A stretch of 64,000 nt of DNA. Origin: Mytilisepta virgata. Lineage: Eukaryota > Mollusca > Bivalvia > Mytilida > Mytilidae. Shown piece by piece: positions 1-14,156 of this stretch. A program made the translations under genes and the position numbers. The notes beneath the pieces were generated by a model that saw only the letters and a program-made list of their open reading frames with translations, did no database searches and was not told the DNA's origin. The stretch covers positions 1,054,001 to 1,118,000 of the forward strand of contig JAPWFG010000018.1 in the NCBI GenBank assembly GCA_028015205.1. The letters run 5' to 3'. Numbering within the stretch: position 1 is the stretch's first letter; each line of letters starts with the position of its first letter.

Positions 1-231
1 TCCCCTTATCTTTCCTGACACTCTAGTGTATAAAACACACTATAAAGAATATTTCATGAATGATATACAGACCTTGTTAAATAATGTCCAGTTAATACTG
101 TGGTTTGTATAGTCATCTGTTCCACCTAAAACAAACCAAATAAACATATGATAATTAATAAAACATTCAAACTTTCAAAGCTTGAACTCAGGTCACTTGA
201 ACACTACCACATGTACCATTTGTCTCAAACC
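1..231. other. STAT intron, nothing recognised
   Basis: AT-rich intron sequence between STAT exon 13 and the window edge. I see no feature until the 76-bp repeat. Confidence 0.6.
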
Positions 232-384
232 ATTTTGAGAGTACCATCAATATTCCCTGAACTTTCATGTTGAAAATTTTTCTCAAACACCAATTTCTCA
301 AAAAACTCTTTTGAAAGTACTGTCAATTTTCTCTTAACTTTCATGTTGAAAATTTTTCTCAAACACCAATTTCTCAAAAAACTC
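232..384. repeat. Two-copy tandem repeat, 76-bp unit
   Basis: Two direct copies offset by 76 bp, both containing TTTCATGTTGAAAATTTTTC and ending in TTTCTCAAAAAACTC. Lies in the STAT intron that leaves the window. Confidence 0.7.
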
Positions 385-639
385 GAACAAAAAATTTGGT
401 CCCATCAATAAAATAATTGCTCATTTTACAATAGAAAACTCTAACTCAATAACTCATAGACAAGCATGGTACCTGATAGTTACAGGTGTACATCTAACAA
501 TCATATGTATGATAAAGAGATATTAGTTTAACAGGTAAATGTTTATAGTTTGATGTCATTAAGATGTCATGATTACTGTTAAATTGTGATTAACCCATTT
601 AATTTTTTATTAAACATGAAGCTGCATGTGTTATCGTGC

Positions 640-955
640 AAAGTATACCCCCACTCATTTTTAATTTTGAAAATTGGGAAAACAGACTTGAAAAAATTTC
701 ATGTAAACATAAGGTATTGTAAAATTTGTAAGTATCGGCAAACAGGAAGTGGTTCCTTGACAGACCTGAAAATAGGAGAGACGATACAACTCAGGGTCAT
801 AAAGCTACAGGCCAAATATCAAAACATTCCTGTGCACAGAAGCCTAGATAAGTGTGACGAAAAATTTCAGTTTGAACGGACGGACAGACAGACAGACAGA
901 CAGACAAGGTGAATCTAGTATACCACCCACTCCGTAGAATGGGGGTATAAAAAAT
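640..955. mobile_element. Pearl-like element remnant with TATACCCCC/GGGGGTATA ends
   Basis: Left end near GTATACCCCCA (644), right end GGACGGACAGACAGAC followed by GGTGAATCTAGTATACCACC and GGGGGTATAA. The microsatellite plus terminal hairpin is the same layout as the 1957, 15161 and 15827 elements, but the core is single copy. Confidence 0.5.
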
Positions 956-1266
956 ATTTCATTCGAATGATTAGCTACACCAACTCATATACGGTACAGC
1001 ACTAGCAATTTTCTGTACTTGAATAAACTTCAGAAAACTAGAACTACCTATAATTTGAACAGATTTCGACAGTAACCTGAGTTTCTACTGTACATAAACA
1101 AATAGCACAGCATATCAATGATTATTTTGTTATTACATGTATATAACAAATAAACACCTTATTTACTAAGTATATGATATAAACATAAAAATATACACTG
1201 GAAGATCGAGTTAATTAAAACTACCAGTATGTCCTTTGTTTCCTGTAGCTGTAATTAATTATTCCA

Positions 1267-1666
1267 TTAAGGATGCTCGCTGGTCATGTTTTGGTGTTTT
1301 TGTCAGATTTTCGGAATCCTCGGGTTTTATCCATTTCTTAAACATTAAATTTTTTGCCCATGAACCCCCATTTTTTCTTTTATAATTCAATCATATATAC
1401 CTTTAAAGTGGTATTTAACAAAATTTTATGAAATCCTTTTTATTATTTCATACATTTTTGAGAGACTGAAGTTGCCCATGCAAAGACAATGAAAAATCCA
1501 GAGAAAACCTATTTCCTGCAAATTTTCAAGGCTTTAGGGCTCTAAAATGAGCACATGAACCTATATTTTTTCCTTGCTTATTTGTTTACTGTTCATATGT
1601 TCTCTCAAACTAAAACACCTATTTCAAATCCTATTTATTTCCTATTAGACCAGCGATCATCCTTAG
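1267..1666. mobile_element. TTAA-flanked MITE, copy 1
   Basis: About 400 bp with terminal inverted repeats GGATGCTCGCTGGTC and its near complement at the right (GACCAGCGATCATCC). Left flank TTAA, right TTAG. A second copy at 23667 is flanked by TTAA on both sides. Target choice fits piggyBac-type transposition, though the termini are not the usual piggyBac ones. Confidence 0.7.
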
Positions 1667-1956
1667 GAATCATTTTTTATGTGTACAAACATAACCTGCA
1701 TAAACAATTGCAAAGTTTTATGTTTTCTTTCATGACTCAAAAAAATTAATCAACCAACACAAAATTGTCTTATACATGTAATTCTAACATTTAGGCTTTC
1801 AAAATGCAAGAAATCCATTCCATGAACTAAGATTTACAGACACTAGTTGACTTTTTTGACAGTTTTGCTTAAAATGTTCTTTCAGCCTCAATTACTTTCT
1901 ACTGATTTTCTAGTCCAGGATGAAAATCCATATACAATACAAAATTTAGCTCCAAA

Positions 1957-2572
1957 CTAGATGTACTGTGAGCAAAGCTCACAAAGGATACCCCCCGCTT
2001 TGAAGTCCAATTATCTTCCTTGTGTGATATCGGAAAGCAAAGATTTTTCTTCATGCAAATCTTTGGATGATGTACTTCCTTTCTGTAAAGTTTCGTTGAA
2101 ATCCATTGAGCGGTCTAGGAGTTGCGCTTACGAGGTTCATATATAATGTATAAGCCAAAAAAAAAATAGAAGTCGAATTATCTCCCTTGTGTGATATCGG
2201 AAAGCAAAGATTTTTCTTCATGCAAATCTTTGGATGATGTACTTCCTTTCTGTAAAGTTTCGTTGAAATCCATTGAGCGGTCTAGGAGGAGTTGCGCTTA
2301 CGAGGTTCATATACATGTATAATGTATAAGCCAAAAAAAATAGAAGTCCAATTATCTCCCTTGTGTGATATCGGAAAGCAAAGATTTTTCTTCATGCAAA
2401 TCTTTGGATGATTTACTTCCTTTCTGTAAAGTTTCATTGAAATCCATTGAGCGGTCTAGGAGGAGTTGCGCTTACAAGATATATGGACAGACGGACAGAC
2501 AGACAGACAGACAGACGGACGGACAAGGTGATTCCTATATACCCCCCCAAACTTTGTTTGCGGGGGGTATAA
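1957..2572 (+). mobile_element. Pearl-like mobile satellite (family P), about 167-bp monomers
   Basis: Left end CTAGATGTACTGTGAGC with a small hairpin (TGTGAGC..GCTCACA) and ATACCCCCCGCTTTG; three tandem monomers of about 167-180 bp; then (GGACAGAC)n, GGTGATTCCTATATACCCCC and the complementary GCGGGGGGTATAA. Short open frames here are repeat artefacts. Confidence 0.8.
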
Positions 2573-2627
2573 ATAAAAAGGGCATAGAAATCTTTACCAC
2601 TTTTCCTTGAACTGACTAAATACTTAC

Positions 2628-2763
2628 TAAAAACTTTTGAAGCGAGATAATTAAGATTGTCATTACTAAGACCACGTCCAGTTACAGACTGAAACTTTGT
2701 ATTTAAAAGTTGAGCCATGGCTGACCAAGTGACCTGGGTTGGAACATGGAAAGGTGTACGTCC
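2628..2763 (-). CDS. STAT: STAT coding exon 13 (end of DNA-binding domain, linker start)
   Basis: 136 bp, acceptor TTTGTAG, donor TTTA/GTAAGT. Codes [20 protein letters not shown] and [20 protein letters not shown]; joins the previous exon as ...FAEP/GRTPF, as in STAT5. The intron before it is about 8.6 kb. The next exon (linker, SH2) is outside the window. Confidence 0.94.
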
Positions 2764-5700
2764 CTACAAAATAAAAACTTTGCAAGATATATATTAATAA
2801 AACACATATATCACATTTTAATCCTTTTCCACATGAAAAAATTAATTAGAAGTCTTAAAAACAGACATGTGAGGTTTATAAATATTTTTACAATTTCTCC
2901 TCTCCCCCTAAAATCTCCATTTCTGTCAAGGGAAAACTTTCATGAAATAGCCTAGAAATCTAAAAAAAAAAAATTTAATTTTCACTTGGACATAAATTTT
3001 CTATTACCACCATTATATCATCATCTGAGGTATTCTCTGATCTTTCTGTTCAATCCAATCTACTTTAATCATTAAAAGGAAAAAGTAATTAATCTGAAAA
3101 TGAAATCTGTCCTGAGCATAATCTGCATCTAACCAAGTATCATTTTCTAAAAATGATACATTTACAAATTATTTCCTGCAGAATTAATGTGAAAAATAAT
3201 AAGTTTTCTTTCTTTGTAATATGATTCAATGTAGAAATACTTCATCCTATTAATCAAAAATAAAAAGTTGCATAAATTCAATTACATAAGGTCACACCAA
3301 TATAATTTTTTGTTCTTTGGATTTTTGGATGGCAAAAATAGGTGCGATCAGGTCAAGTTTTAATTTTAATTTTTTTTCTGTCTTGGGGACTTGTTTTTTT
3401 TTTTTGAGTGCAGATCAAATTTACGTGTGGCTCACATTTTTAAAAATAAAATATTGCAAAAAAAATGGTAAAAATCCCAATTTTTACAAAATTTTAGGAG
3501 TGGGCGAATAATTTCATTTTCAATTTATTGAGAAATGAAAAATTTTGGGCGAATTTTTGGCATTTTTGCAATATGAAGCGGCAAAAAAAATTTTTCTTAA
3601 AATTTACATAGTCCAAAAATTGGAGCGTCGAAATCCAAAGAACTAAAGATCAATTTGGTATGGCCTAAAATATCAAAAACATGTTTGATAATTAAGCTTC
3701 ATCTCTGAACAATGACACTTCCTTTACATATATTAAATTACATCATCTAGCATTGACCATGCTTGTTGTTAACGCATTGTCAGCAAATAGTGATATGCTT
3801 GATAGCAGAGTGAAAGAATCTGCTTCCCTTGGCTTAAACAAAGCTTGACACTTTTATCGAAGGACTTTCTGTCAGATTGATAGTTTATACTATTTATAAC
3901 AAGTTTAAGGTATATCAAAGCTTCTGTTTTTCATAGGTTGTAGATATGTAATTTGCCAGGATATGACCAAGAATATTAAAATTCCTATATTTTGAACTTG
4001 ATATCAAACACACCTCATAAAAACAATCTATAATGCATTTATCCACTAGCCATAACCCCAAGTGTAGTAAGAGAAAATTGCAATTCATATATTTTGAGCT
4101 TGATATCAAACACACCTCATTACAACAATCTATGATGCATTTATCCACTAGCCACAACCCCAAGTGTAGTAAGAGGAAATTGCAATTCATATATTTTGAA
4201 CTTGATATCAAACACACCTCATAAAAACAATCTATAATGCATTTATCCACTAGCCATATCCCCAAGTGTAGTAAGAGAAAATTGCAATTCATATATTTTG
4301 AGCTTGATATCAAACACACCTCATTAGAACAATCTATGATGCATTTATCCACTAGCCACAACCCCAAGTGTAGTAAGAGGAAATTGCAATTCATATATTT
4401 TGAGCTTGATATCAAACACACCTCATTACAACAATATATAATGCATTTATCCACTAGCCACAGCCCCAAGTGTAGTAAGAGAAAATTGCAATTCATATAT
4501 TTTGAGCTTGATATCAAACACACCTCATTACAACAATCTATAATGCATTTATCCACTTGCCACAGCCCCAAGTGTAGTAAGAGAAAATTGCAATTCATAT
4601 ATTTTGAGCTTGATATCAAACACACCTCATTACAACAATCTGTAATGCATTAAGCCACTAGTCACAACCCCAAGTGTAGTAAGATTTCCTTTGTGCCAGT
4701 TAAAATTATACCTGACTTATCTGATCGATTTAGTTACCAGTAATGTTATTTTAATTATCTAAATTCATATCCATACAGATATGGAGATTTTTAACAAACT
4801 TAAGTATCTAAGTACAATAACATATGATACAACGGTAATGATGGAAGATAAAAGGGATTCATATCCATACAGATATGGAGATATTTACAAACTGAAGTAT
4901 CTTAGTACAAGACATGTACAACGGTAATGACGGAACATAAAAGAGGTGTTTTTTTTCATCAAAATTGGTTTATATTGTGAAATCTGGTCAATTTGATCTC
5001 ACTTTACAAATGATTAAACTCAATTACTACAATGATATTGATATGTAAAATCAACATTTATAGCTCAGAGATTCTATTAAAAATGACAATGGATAGCAAT
5101 TTCTTGGTATATGAGTTAGCAACGAAAGGGTTTATGTTTTTTTTTTGAGATGCATGTTCAGCGGATGATTATTAAAAAAATTAGCAAGACTGGAATAAAA
5201 AGTTCATTCTTCTTATTATCATCAATAATAGTAGTCTGGTAATTCTCACTTCCATCAAGAAAAATTAGCTAAATCAGCCAAAAAGGTCTTGCACATATTA
5301 AAGTTTCTGTTGCAGGCTGATTCAAGCAAAGCTCCTGACTTTGACCCCATTCAAAATCTACACAACTATTGAACTACTATGCAATGATGTACCACACAGC
5401 AAAATATTATAAATTACAATTAAAAACAAGTCTGTTCTATCAACTGGTGAAAAAATTTCTTCAGAAGCTGAATATTACTGTTATATTAAGGAATCATACA
5501 ATTTTTTTTAACAATTCTGAAGACTCTTCCAACACTCTCAAGGCATAATTTTCCATTTTTCAAAGACTATTCATTATAACTATCTTTCATACAAAAGGTG
5601 TAGGATAGGGGAATTCCACCCGAGGGATCACATTTTTCTGTTAGACACGAGGCTTGCCGAGTGTCTGACAAAAATCAAAGTGCATAGCACTGGTAGGGTT

Positions 5701-8700
5701 AGGTTGCTAGCATTTGACTTTTATTTGTACAAACATTGCTGATGATTATTTCAATGCTTTTTGTTTGCAATCTAATTAAAAACCGATCTCTCATCGCTCC
5801 CGTTTTCTGATATGTCGCGTGGGAGATCTAACGAAACCCGCTTTGAGGTCACATGTGAGTGACCTCGTAGGTGTGTCCTGTTCGACCAATGAAATTGCGG
5901 CTTACGCGATCTTGTAAGTTGATTACGAAGAAATCGTCAGTCCCCAGAATTCATAAACTTTTTTGATTGGCTTACTGATAGGAAGTCAACTCATTTGCAT
6001 GTCATTATAAATTCATAAGTTCCAGTTCACTCACATGTGACCTCAAAGCGGATTTCGTTAGATCTCCCACGCGACATATCAGAAAACGGGAGCGATGAGA
6101 GACCGGTTTTTAATTAGATTGTTTTGTTTGTACAATGTATTGCAAAATAGGTTTTGGTATTGAATTCTTTTTATTAACAGTATTATTTACAAGGAAATAT
6201 ATCAATTATGAAAGTTAACGAGCTCTGCGGAAAAAGTGTCTATTATATAATAATGTTCCTGTGGGTAGGTGACTGATTTTTTTTTAAATTGACAGCATAT
6301 GTATTGCTTTGGTTTCAAAATATACAGTGATTTTTTAAAACGTATATTTTCGCAACACAGTGTATCTGAGCTGAAGGTTCTACTACTCAACTTTACTGCG
6401 CATGTCTGTACATAAATATGCACTAATCAATCAAAGAAAGCACGAGTCGGCTAACGCTTCTTGAATTATCACTCTAAATTGAATTTTTTTAAAAAGTCAA
6501 ACGCATAATAATGATTTGATGAATTAAAATAAACAGAAATCAAAGGTCTTCAAGTTATTAAGGTTATATAAAAAGACAAAGTTTGGACAATTGTAGAAGG
6601 GGGTCATTTCTATTTACACTACATTGCGCATGTGCAGGTAGATCAGAACGTAAACATTCAAGCTTTCAATTAAAATAAACCCATTATACCTTCGATAATA
6701 CAGTTTTCTAAATTAATGATAAACACAGTGTTTTTCAATCTTAATGTGCAAGTTGTCGGAATTTCAAATAACCTGTATGCAATTCTATCACTGACCAACA
6801 GGTTTGACAAAATGAAGTCACGATGATCAGGTCAAAAGGTTAATCAAATACACAAAAAGAACGTAAACATTAAAGCTTTCAATTAAAATAAACCCATTAT
6901 ACCTTCGATAATACCGTTTTCTAAATTAATGATAAACACAGTGTTTTTCAATCTTAATGTGCAAGTTGTCGGCATTTCAAATAACCTGTATGCAATTCTA
7001 TCACTGACCAACAGGTTTGACAAAATGAAGTCACGATGATCAGGTCAAAAGGTTAATCAAATACACAAAATACCATCAGAATTACAAGAAGAATAAGCAA
7101 ATAATGTGCAAAATATGTTCTGTATAAGTTAACAATCACGTTCACAACAAAAATGGAACTTACCTTTGAAATCTTTTGAAAATAAACCTGATTGTAATCC
7201 TTCCCAAAATATCCGTGCAAATGTAAACATTCAAAATCCTTACGCCGATAGCATTGTACACTTTAAAAAGTGCGAATACTTTACACGGCTTTCAAAACAA
7301 AAAGGAAATCGTCAATAAAACACACATCTTTTATTAAATAACTGGACAATTACACTTCTCGGTGTGTTTCAGTTACATTTCTATTAAAAAACAACTGCAC
7401 CAGCAACAACAAATATTAGGACTATTTTACCGCGGAATGTTTATTTTCTTATATGATATTCCAATATAAACATAGTCGTAATTCGAAAAATATGGAGGTT
7501 TCTTTGCGCATGTGTCATCTCAAAATCGAGATAAAAAGCTGCTTAACTAGCCTTGCTTAAGCTTCAATCCTAGATAAGCTTGCATATTTACTCATAAAAA
7601 CATAGTTTCAAAAACTTCTGGTCCAACTTTTTCCACAAAACACCAGATTTCCAAAGTTTCCTTCATTGTCTAACCAAACGACCGACGGCATAAGGGTTTT
7701 GGTTGCTTAGCAACCTAACCCTAAAAAGTGATCTCAAGGGTGGAATTCCCTTATTCTACATCTTTCTGTATGAATGATAAATTTTATCTCATTACAGACC
7801 GAAAGAAAAGAAGAATGTGTCTGAGGACACTAATGCCCCTGCTCAAGCAGGCTTATAATCACAGGCATTTGTTTTATACAAATAACAGCCCCAAACACTA
7901 CTATACATACCAGTGTTGTACAGTAGTGTATGGGGCTGTTATTAGTATAAAACAAATGCCTGTGCTTATTATACTTGAAAATTATGCAATTTTTCAAGTT
8001 ATAATTCTAAATCTGTCTGTGTGTTTTGGTTCTTAGCATTGTGTATGAGTTTCATAAAATTTGGATGATGCAAACTTAAGTTATAGTGCAGAAACGAAAA
8101 AAATTGCAATTTTCCAAATTATAAAGGGGGAAAAACTCTAGAATGGTAAAAGACTCACCACCCAAATTCAAACTCTGTCTGCGTTTTGTGGTTCTTAGCA
8201 TTGTGTATGACTTTCATAAAATTTGGATAAGGCAAACTTGTTGTAGTGTGGAAACGAAAAAAAAGAGGTAAATGATTCTCTGCCCAAATTCAAACTCTGT
8301 CTTCGTGTTGTGGTTCTTAACATAGTGTATGATTTTTATGAAATTTGGATGAGGCAAACTTACGTAAGCTTTCAGAAATGAAGAAATTTGAAATTTTACA
8401 AATTATAAAGGGGCAAAACTATAGAACGCTAAACGACTGACTTCCCAAATTCGAACTCTGTCTGTGTGTTGTGGTTTCAAGCATTGTGTGTGAGTTTCAT
8501 AAAATTTGGATGAGTCAAACTAAAGTTAGAGTGCGGAACCAAAATCGGATAGATGGAAAGACAAATGGACAGAAGGACGGTCAAGGATAACACTTTATGC
8601 CCCCTTTGCCTAGCGGCGTGGGGCAAAAAAATTCAAAGAAATAGTTGGGAAGTGAGAATGGCCGCCATGACAGAAAAAATTATCCTACAAAACATCGTCT

Positions 8701-11700
8701 TGAGAGAATACTTTATCCTGCTCAGTTATATCTACTAGCTGTATATTGTCAAAATGATTCATAGTGATACAAATCTATTGATGTTTAAATAAAAATGTGA
8801 CCGAAAAAATACTTATGACACAAAACTAAAAATATATTATTTACAGTATCATAGTTTTCAAGGGTTCTCAAGGACCTATCAGTAAATTAAAGTACTATCC
8901 AGTCAATGGTTTTCTTAAAGTTCTTTCAATGATATCAATTTCCTGTGTGAATGAACCCTGGGCCTGGGTTACTGTTAATTCAATTTATTTAAATATACAC
9001 AAAAAAGGATGTACACGAATTTGTCAGTTTTAAATTTAAATTCAAAGAAAAAAAAATGTAATTAGCTGTTTAGCAATAAATTTTTCATTGCATTCTTAAG
9101 AATTTACATGTATATTGTCCATTAAAGAATTGCACGAATTGATGAATTAAACGGTTAATTAGTATAGTTGTTGAGCAACCCTGATAGCTATTTAGGCTAA
9201 GAATGCATAACTCTTGTAAAAAATAATTAAATCAAAATTCAGTATAATACATGTATAATCAATTACAGGCAGGCATGGGATGAATTGCATAAGTGCACTC
9301 AGATAACTGAGAAGGTTTAAGCTCAATTTTAGTTACTGATAATGATATGGAGTTGTCAATCACCCAGTGGAAATTTCACTCATATATGAGACTGGGAAAG
9401 TGTTAAATTTTACCCTATAAAAGGCAAAACAAGAATTTGGCTGATAATGATGAGGTTAAGAACATACTCCATCATTGATGTTTAAAATCGACAAAAGTGC
9501 AATATGAACTTCCATGGGGAAGTCATTCAAACACAGCATTGCACAGCTACATGTATTATTTTCTATTTGTATTTCAAATTCAAGATCCTTTTTATAGTTA
9601 AATCTATCCATCTACATGTAGGACAAAATGCACACAACAAGATGAACTAATAATATTAATGGTGTTAATGAACTTCTGTGACAGAAAAAATACTTATGAC
9701 ACGAAATTAAAAATAAATTATTTTACAGAGTATTAGTTGTCAACGGTTTTTAAGGACTTTTCAGTAAATTCAAGTATTATCCAGTCATTGGTTTTCCTAA
9801 TTTTAAGTACCTTCAATTATTTCAATTTCCTGTGTGAATGAACCCTGGCTCCTGTCAATTCAGTTTATTTTTATAGATACCAAAAAGAATATGTTTGTCA
9901 GTTTTAAATTAATAGGTTTTAAATTCAAAGGGAAAAAGTAGTCAATGAAATAAAAAGAAAGCGGTTTAGCCATAAAATGTTTCATGGCCATTTTTTAAGA
10001 ATTTCAACTTACGTATTTACTAAATGTACAAATGTATGTTTTTCTCTGCAGTATTACACAAACTGACAAATTAAAACAATGGGGTGATAAGTCTAACTAT
10101 TACAGTTGTTGACCAACCCTGATACCTCATGTAAAAATAGCTAAATCAAAATGGCATAGTAATAAAATCAATTACAGGCAGGCATGGGATGAATTACATA
10201 AGTGCACTCATAAGCTCTCTTATTTTAGATATTGATGAATTTGGCTGATGAAGGTGAGGTTAAGAACATACTACACATGACATTTCAAACAGAAGGAAGT
10301 GTAATATAAACAATTTAATAAGTAGGATGTGTTTGGTATACTGCTGTGGAAAAGTCATTAAAACAGAGCTTTTATTTCATATTTGTATTCAAAATTCGAG
10401 ATCCTTCTTAAACATGTAGTTAAGCTCTATCTATTTACATTTAGGATAAGTTGAAATAATAATCTTAATGAAACTTCTGTTCTGTAACATATTTTTTATA
10501 CAATATACATGTATGCAGGTCCATTTAGAAAAGACCAAAAAATCTTGAAATTTGATTACTTTTAATCAACCCAGAAATTGAGATGTTGATAATTTCATGT
10601 TGAATCTGAGGAGAAAAATTTTGGCTCAAAGCCAGGACAATTCAAATAAATCAATTGAAATGAATAATTTCGGAAGGTTGATACATGTATTTTAGTCATT
10701 AAATCACATTTTTGATCAAACAATGATGAAAGAATTCTGCAAAATCTGTATATACAATATCTATAGACCACACTCTTTATTTTTTTTGTCAAATATGCTG
10801 GTGGGCAACTACCCCGGTCCCCTGGTGAATCATTCTTTGCTAACATCAGGGAAAATTTGGCAGTGATTTCCTCCAAATTCATTCTCCCTGACCCAAGTGT
10901 ACATCCAATGGAAGGCCTCTTGGACAACGATGATTATGCTCCAGCATCCCGTTTCACAAACATTTGTAGGACTACGATTAGTCGTAATCTGATTTTCGGT
11001 CTTCAGTGTCTTTGTTCTATTGACCTCATGGAACCAGTCTTGATCGTAGTCGTACAAATGTTTGTAAACTGGGGTCCAACTCTCAGGTAGTGAGCAGGAA
11101 GCTTCATTTGACAGAACTTCGGGTAAGATTATCTAACAAAAATTATCATATTGGAGCCTCTGGGCACATCTAAGGTAGACTATAATCCTGAAAATCATGC
11201 TCCACAATACATGTATTAACAACACATTTACTTACACACTGCATGCATACCATGTAATATGCTATTAACACATGCAGATAATTCATTATAAATTTACATG
11301 ATTCTGAAAACTACTAATAATTACGGGCTCAGCAAATTGGTTGTCCCACAGAACTGTTGCCAAGGCATTACATTCCTGGTTTCCATGGACTGTTACTACA
11401 ACTGGAAGCGATAAAGTCTGTAAAAAAATTATAATAAATTAATACTTAGGTAAGTTTCAAGGTATTGAAGAAAGTGTTGTCCTAAACTTTGAGCAGTAAG
11501 AAAATCATTTTTAAAAGGTTTGCAATGGCTGTGTACCTCCAAAAACTTGCCACTGATACTGCCATTTTTGTTTAGGGCTATTCCATTAAAATGGATATGG
11601 GAGGTTAGGTAGGTAAGTTTTATTATAGGACATGAGTCCTGGGTCAATTTTAGTGTGTGCTTATCAGATGTATGTAAAGTTATCTAAAAATATTTTGTTC

Positions 11701-14115
11701 GTTGTGGAGGTATTTCTAAAGTCAATTCCTACCCTCCGACATTCATTTTATAGGAATAGCCCTTTAATATCAAATACATTAAATTCTTGCAATGAAAACT
11801 CTATTCTGATACTGATGTTCTTAACTCCTTGAAAGGTCACATTGTAAATCACCTTTTATCATAGTATCTGTACTTAGGAAATTGTGATAGTTTGATAAGG
11901 ACATAAGTTCTTTTTTAAAAATTTCCCTAAGAACTTCTAACTTCTTTTGAACGAGGAAAAATTTTCATACATATTTTTTTGATGATATAAATCTCCAGCA
12001 CCCTTCGTACCTCAAGTGCCTAAAAATGATTTAAGTTCAATATATGATAAATTTGACATTTTGTTCTCAAATCATCCCAAAAGGGGAGGTGCACATCTAC
12101 AATAAAATCAGAATAACTGCAAAATTTCAGAAATGCCAGTTGAAAGGTGTTGGAGTTTCATATTACACAATGTTTTCAGAATAAGTTTGCAAAATTTCAG
12201 AAGTGCTGGGTTTATGGTGTTGGAGTTTCGTATTACACAAAGTAGGTACCCTATTTTGTGATTGACGGACAGACAGCATGAAGGAGGACGAGAAACCAGA
12301 CTCTAAGACTTGCTTCCGCCTTCGCAGGTAAAAACAAAACACAAGTTTACAAAACTTACCCAAACTTGAAACATCAGTTCTCCATTTCCTAACTGAAAAT
12401 CGGACTGGAACAAGATACAGAACTTCTCTTCTGTTACAGCCTACAAACATAACATTTTAAACAATCACACACAATACACAAAGATAACCTCTCTCAACTA
12501 TTAGATTCATGTCGTATCACAAAGTTAACCGCTCCCAATTATTAGATTGATGTTGCTTCAGTAGAGTTTATACTGTGGGTATATTATATTTTGTTGCATA
12601 CAATTTTCGTGGCAATCCTGGGTTAAGTGGAACAACAGATCTATATTTTAGTATTTGGCAATACATTTTTTCCTAGAAAGTTACAAAACCATGAAATTCA
12701 CGAAAAAAAAATATGAACTACAAATCTGATATCCACAAACGTAAATGAATCCACGGTATGATACTAAATCCTTACCTTATGGGTAACACTATTTTTTTAT
12801 TTGAAAATATTATATCTTCAAACTTTAAAAAGGATTTCAAAATTTAACTAGATGTACTGTGAGCACAGCTCACAAAGGTTACCCCCCGCTTTGCCTTGCC
12901 CAGGGTAAAGTTTCATAAAAATAGAAGTCCAATTATCTCCCTTGTGTGATATCGGAAAGCAAAGATTTTTCTTCATGCACATCTTTGGATGATGTACTTC
13001 CTTTTTGTAAAGTTTCGTTGAAATCCATTGAGCGGTCTAGGAGGAGTTGCGCTTTCGAGGTTCATATATAATGTATAAGCCAAACAAGAGGCTCCCAGGA
13101 GCCTGAATCGCTCACCTGGTCCTTAAGCTTTAAGGGAGTCTTTCATGAGCTATTACCCCTATAATGGATCATCTGACAACTTCGACCCAATTCAGACTTT
13201 TGTAGAGCTCAATGAGCTGATTGTTTAAGCAAACAACAGCTTTTCTCTATTGACAACAACTTAATAAGTACAAATTTCCAAAAAAAATCAAGAAAAAGGG
13301 CAATAACTCCTACATGGGTGGTTACATTTTCTTCAAAATTTCAAAGCAGGTAGATCTTGAGGTGTTGAACACTTTAGCTTCCCATCAGAATTTTGATATC
13401 TGTCACCATTTTTGAGTTATTTGCAAAAAACTGCAATTTACCCCTATGTTCTATTTTTAGCCATGGCAGCCATGTTTTTTTACAAATCAAAAATCCAAAC
13501 GATAGTTTAGTACCACTCATGCCAAGGAACAACTACACTAAGTTTGGTTGCAATTAAACTTATGGTGTAAGAGGAGTTAACGATTTTATTACAATGAATA
13601 AAGACTGCAAAAATGGTCAATTTTGATGATCTAAGGGGAATAACTCCTAAAAGGAATGAACCTACAACTTCGATCCTGTTACAAATTTTGTAGATCTTTG
13701 TGTGCCTAACAATATGAAATTTAAATTTTTCAAATTTCCTTTATAGTATCCAAGATATTGAGCTTAATAAGTGCAAAATTTGGAAAAAATGCAGAAAAAG
13801 GGCAATAACTCCTACATGGGTCGTTGGATCTTCTTCAAAATTTCAGGGCAGGTAGATCTTGAGGTGCTGAACACTTTTACCCTATGCCAGAATTTTGATA
13901 TCTGTTATGGTTTTTGAGTTATTTGCAAAAAACTGCAATTTACCCCTATGTTCTATTTTTAGCCATGGCGGCCATGTTTTTTTACGAATCAAAAATCCGA
14001 ACGATAGTTTTGTACACATAATGCCACTAAACAAATGTACCAAGTTTGGTTGCAATAGGACTTATGGTGTCGGACAAGTTAACGTTTGAAAAATTGTTAA
14101 CAGACGACGACGACA

Positions 14116-14156
<41 letters not shown>

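Larger units (their letters stand above)
5694..7723. mobile_element. Inserted element with perfect 16-bp terminal inverted repeats
   Basis: TAGGGTTAGGTTGCTA at 5694-5709 and its exact complement TAGCAACCTAACCCTA at 7708-7723 bound a 2,030-bp block with no transposase-like frame. It lies in the loop of a foldback element, so the boundaries agree with the interrupted host copy. Confidence 0.7.
5065..7800 (-). mobile_element. Foldback element, reverse copy of 58485-59230, carrying a 2-kb insertion
   Basis: The stretch 5065-5610 is the reverse complement of about 58740-59230, and 7740-7800 of about 58590-58640. Between them the two arms of a hairpin (GTAGGATAGGGGAATTCCACC and GGGTGGAATTCCCTTATTC) are pushed 2.1 kb apart by the insertion at 5694-7723. 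Confidence 0.75.

Noticed and set aside
1961..2610. Small proteins starting MISESKDF or MYCEQSSQ
   Set aside because: They recur with every copy of the family P satellite (also at 14905, 15165, 15563, 15831, 16398) and end in the microsatellite. Repeat artefacts.
3915..4625. Long minus-strand open frame (236 codons) as a cysteine-rich repeat protein
   Set aside because: It is the 102-bp tandem repeat read in one frame; both strands are open and no start context or splice support exists.
7800..7970. A microRNA precursor at the 45-bp hairpin
   Set aside because: Arms are nearly perfect and nested in a transposon; a foldback MITE explains it better, and no conserved mature sequence is recognised.
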